IMG/VR virus record: IMGVR_UViG_3300027631_000120
Span: 1-25,670 of that record
Origin: a virus
Reading direction: 5' to 3' (one strand)
DNA: 25,670 nt
In this document: positions 23,243 through 25,670 of the stretch, in pieces
Numbering within the stretch: position 1 is the first letter of the stretch
Layout: each line of letters begins with the position of its first letter
Translations under genes and position numbers: made by a program
Notes under the pieces: generated by a model
Databases searched by the model: none
What the model was told of the DNA's origin: nothing
Seen by the model: the letters and a program-made list of their open reading frames with translations, nothing else

Positions 23243-24853
23243 TTAGACAAGAGCAAGCTTGTCGATGTAGATCTTGCCGAAGAATTCTGGACGTACGATC
23301 TTCTTGGCGTAACGTGTCATCACGCCACGGCGTGGTGTGAAGTTCTGTGGATCGTACACGAGTGGTGTCATGATCAATGGAATGTATGGTGCGTACACTG
23401 CACCCGTTTCCAAGAACTGTGAACCACGGAAACCCATGAGCATTACGTTTTCTGTCATGTATGGGTTCTTGTATACTGTGAAGCGGTTCTGGAAAGAACC
23501 GATCTTCGTGATACCGGCTGCAAATTCCATCTTGTCGCCGTCCGTTCCGGCTGCAAAGCCAGGGATGGTTTCAAGAACTGTTGCAACGGTTGGTGATACG
23601 ACTGCAAAGTTAGCACCGCCACGCATTGTGAGTTGGTGAATACGATTGCTGACCTTTTGCATCTTCTGACCAAGCGTTTGGTACCAAGTCATGTTGGTCC
23701 ATGCCGTACCTGCAAACGATGCTTGTGCAAAGTTTGTACCATTCCACGTTGAACCAATTTCTGCTGACCAGAAGTCAACCGTTGGTGCTGCATTGATCAA
23801 CATGTCAAGGATTTCAAGGTCAATTTCCATTGCCACATAGTCACTCAACATTGCCGTCAATTCTGCTTCGGCGTCTACTGAATGGTATGCGTTCAAGTCT
23901 TGTGCAAGTTCTGGTGACCATACTGCCTTCAACTTACGTGTCTTGGCAACGATGGTTTCACTCTTGAGTTCCAAATCAATTTCTGGAATGTTGAGGTCCG
24001 TACCAGCATCAATACCTGTTGAAGTACCCGAGCCCCGAAGTGGGTTACGATCTTCAAAGTCACCACGTGCAGTGTCAACTGGTTGCTTACTGAATTCAAC
24101 ACTCGTGAGTGTCTTACCAACAAGCGTAGTGGTGTTGATGATGAACGTGATGTTTGTTCCATCATACTTCGTGAATTCTGGAAGAACAAGCGTACCGAAA
24201 TTTACACCAGATCCACTTGGAACGAATGAACGTACTGCCGTGAAGTCTGGGTTTGCAAATGCAGTCTTTGGCACCACGTATTTTGCAAGACTTGCCGTTG
24301 CAATGTATGTATCATTGTAATTAACGTCGGCAAATGATGCGGATGCAGCTACGATGCTTACTGTGTCTGATGTTGCATTGTTGATTGTGTATCCGAAACG
24401 ACCGGCGCCATATAGACCACCCGTGTTACTGTTACCGAAACCGCCCCATGTTGAGGATGCTGCGGCACCATATAACGACTCGTTAGCAATTTGTCCGTTA
24501 CGTGTGTTTCCATACTTGAAATCCATATAGAACACAAGTCCTGCTGGAAGGTTCATTGGTTGAACTGAAACGAAGTTCTTTGCTGCAATTGAACCGAAGA
24601 CCTTACGAACTAATGGAAGAGCAACACCTGCCCATTGTTCGCCACTTGCACCAGCTTGGTTGGTCTTAGTGTTTTCTTGGAGAAGTTGTGTTGCTTGGTT
24701 TTCAAGCATAACTGCCATACCCTGCTTTTCATATCCCTTCAAGCCTTCTAGGAGGCCTGAACGTTCCCACTTTCCTGACAACTTGCGGGTTTGTTCAATA
24801 ACGTGCTTGTGTGCCGTTCCCGCTTCATTGATAAATTCTGATACATCTGACAT
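23243..24853 (-). CDS. 23: Major capsid protein (T4 gp23-like)
   Basis: The 536-aa product is close to the T4 gp23 precursor (521 aa). Residues 75-115 carry GVALPLVRKVFGSIAAKNFV and the diagnostic SVQPMNLPAGLVFYMDFKYG. Near residue 305 KLKAVWSPELAQDLNAYH and ELTAMLSDYVAMEIDLEIL form the conserved central core. The end has GFRGSQFLETGAVYAPYIPL, FTPRRGVMTRYAKK and VRPEFFGKIYIDKLALV. It builds the icosahedral shell. A leader of about 60 residues ending LLQE fits the (L/I)-x-E sites cut by T4-type prohead protease, so maturation after Glu60 is plausible but inferred. AGGAGA lies 9 nt before the ATG. It follows the scaffold gene by 21 nt and ends at a strong terminator. C-ending codons are frequent, consistent with high expression. 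Confidence 0.96.
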   Translation of the reverse strand: MSDVSEFINEAGTAHKHVIEQTRKLSGKWERSGLLEGLKGYEKQGMAVMLENQATQLLQENTKTNQAGASGEQWAGVALPLVRKVFGSIAAKNFVSVQPMNLPAGLVFYMDFKYGNTRNGQIANESLYGAAASSTWGGFGNSNTGGLYGAGRFGYTINNATSDTVSIVAASASFADVNYNDTYIATASLAKYVVPKTAFANPDFTAVRSFVPSGSGVNFGTLVLPEFTKYDGTNITFIINTTTLVGKTLTSVEFSKQPVDTARGDFEDRNPLRGSGTSTGIDAGTDLNIPEIDLELKSETIVAKTRKLKAVWSPELAQDLNAYHSVDAEAELTAMLSDYVAMEIDLEILDMLINAAPTVDFWSAEIGSTWNGTNFAQASFAGTAWTNMTWYQTLGQKMQKVSNRIHQLTMRGGANFAVVSPTVATVLETIPGFAAGTDGDKMEFAAGITKIGSFQNRFTVYKNPYMTENVMLMGFRGSQFLETGAVYAPYIPLIMTPLVYDPQNFTPRRGVMTRYAKKIVRPEFFGKIYIDKLALV

Positions 24854-24874
24854 AATGGTAAATCTCCTATATTA

Positions 24875-25670
24875 TTAGATAATTCCTGCGAGTTCTTGTA
24901 AACGACGAGCTACCGTATTTTCAACGATAACTTCCTTTTTTGGAGCCGTACTTGGTGTTGCCTTGGATGCTAATCCTTCGGCAACGACTTTCTTACGGGA
25001 TGCGTTGAAAGTCTTAGCTGCTGTTGAAAGATTTTCAACAAGTGCCGCATAAACGAGTTTCACTTCACGAACGTTTGTTGCACGATCAAACGATTCAATA
25101 ATACGAACCTTCTGTTCGTTCGCCAAACCTTCCTTACGGAAGATCTTGTTTGTAAAGAGTAACTTTGAGTTTAATAAGTTAACTTCTTGTAGGCGTTCAC
25201 GCAAGGTATTAATTACCGAACGATGTTGTGCCAATTCTTTCTTGAGTTCTGCAAGTTTAGCAGCCATTACTTTTGATTTGTCCATGCCATTAGCATGTCC
25301 CATTTGAGGAGAAGGTTGTTCACCTTCTGCATCGGCTTCAAGTTCTGCAAGAATTGCTTCAAGATCAAGTTCTTCTAGTCCTTCTAATCCTTCTTCGCCT
25401 TCTTCCGCACCCATTTCTTCTTCGGCAACGGGAGATTTGGCAGACTTCATTTCTGTATCAGCTACTGGCGCCGTAGGAGCTTCCTCGGTTTCTTCGCCTT
25501 CTTCTTCACCTTCACCGTGTTCTTCTTCTGCAAGACGAGCAATATCTTCTTCCAATTCTTTGATTACTTCGTCTAAGTCAAAATCACTTTCTGACCAATC
25601 ATCATACCAATCAGTTGAACTGTCGGTGTGTGCTTCTGGTCCGTGACCAACGTCTGACGTATCGAATGCA
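24875..25670 (-). CDS. 22: Prohead core scaffold protein (T4 gp22-like), 5' end missing
   Basis: The frame is open to the right edge, giving 264 visible residues. The TTG at 25553-25555 is an internal Leu, not a start: upstream codons continue the same protein (DWYDDWSESDFDLDEVIKEL). The first 130 visible residues are extremely acidic (EEEHGEGEEEGEETEE; LEGLEELDLEAILAELEAD). Then comes a helical C-terminal half with LNSKLLFTNKIF, KVRIIESFDRATNVREVKLVY and a final VARRLQELAGII. The 'LLFTNK...IIE-FDRA--VREVKLVY' block is characteristic of gp22-type scaffolds of T4-like phages. It assembles the core around which gp23 polymerises and is normally digested by the prohead protease; several L-x-E sites are present. 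It lies immediately upstream of the capsid gene, as in T4. Confidence 0.9.
   Translation of the reverse strand, partial: AFDTSDVGHGPEAHTDSSTDWYDDWSESDFDLDEVIKELEEDIARLAEEEHGEGEEEGEETEEAPTAPVADTEMKSAKSPVAEEEMGAEEGEEGLEGLEELDLEAILAELEADAEGEQPSPQMGHANGMDKSKVMAAKLAELKKELAQHRSVINTLRERLQEVNLLNSKLLFTNKIFRKEGLANEQKVRIIESFDRATNVREVKLVYAALVENLSTAAKTFNASRKKVVAEGLASKATPSTAPKKEVIVENTVARRLQELAGII

Noticed and set aside
25553-25555. TTG as a start codon of the scaffold gene
   Set aside because: The frame continues upstream to the window edge with acidic, scaffold-like residues, so this TTG is an internal leucine.

Overview
This window is a late (virion morphogenesis) segment of a tailed bacteriophage with a contractile, T4-like tail (Caudoviricetes, myovirus morphology). 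Every gene I can support lies on the minus strand, so transcription runs from the right edge to the left. No host, lysogeny, CRISPR, tRNA or insertion-sequence signal is visible. The many adhesin-like 'GSFTGSFTG / GTSSWA' fibre proteins and ConA-type lectin proteins resemble those of uncultured environmental T4-like phages. That placement is inference; the host cannot be named.

Right block (25670 to 17426), head and tail core: an acidic prohead scaffold (gp22-like, cut by the window edge), the major capsid protein (gp23), neck proteins (gp13-like, gp14-like), a tail sheath stabiliser (gp15-like), a small coiled-coil protein, the tail sheath (gp18) and the tail tube (gp19). Compared with the T4 order 13-14-15-16-17-18-19, the terminase genes 16 and 17 are absent here and 22-23 sit directly upstream of 13.

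Middle block (17317 to 13774): a small Ig/BppU-like virion protein, a 235-aa virion protein with a threefold 10-residue tandem repeat, and a 795-aa fibre-like protein sharing a C-terminal domain with the 235-aa protein.

Left block (13642 to 1): a tightly packed, often stop/start-overlapping array of surface proteins. It holds a 738-aa fibre with an internal duplication, a ConA-like protein, three LamG-like paralogues, two small proteins of unknown function, a beta-helix protein, a giant 1817-aa fibre with two beta-helix regions, a small apparently frameshifted gene, a 229-aa fibre, a 58-aa protein and a partial virion protein. These probably form the adsorption apparatus.

The regulatory layout is unusually legible. 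An octamer reading TATTTATA on the coding strand lies 23 to 31 nt upstream of six start codons, several times just after a strong hairpin. Strong hairpins follow the genes of the three most abundant virion proteins (capsid, sheath, tube). I read this as a series of terminator-promoter punctuations that divide the late region into separate transcripts. The octamer is the reverse complement of the T4 late promoter TATAAATA, which is the most interesting regulatory point here. The second main hidden signal is a 50-codon gene at 1302-1455 that appears broken, or programmed to shift, at a T5G5 run.
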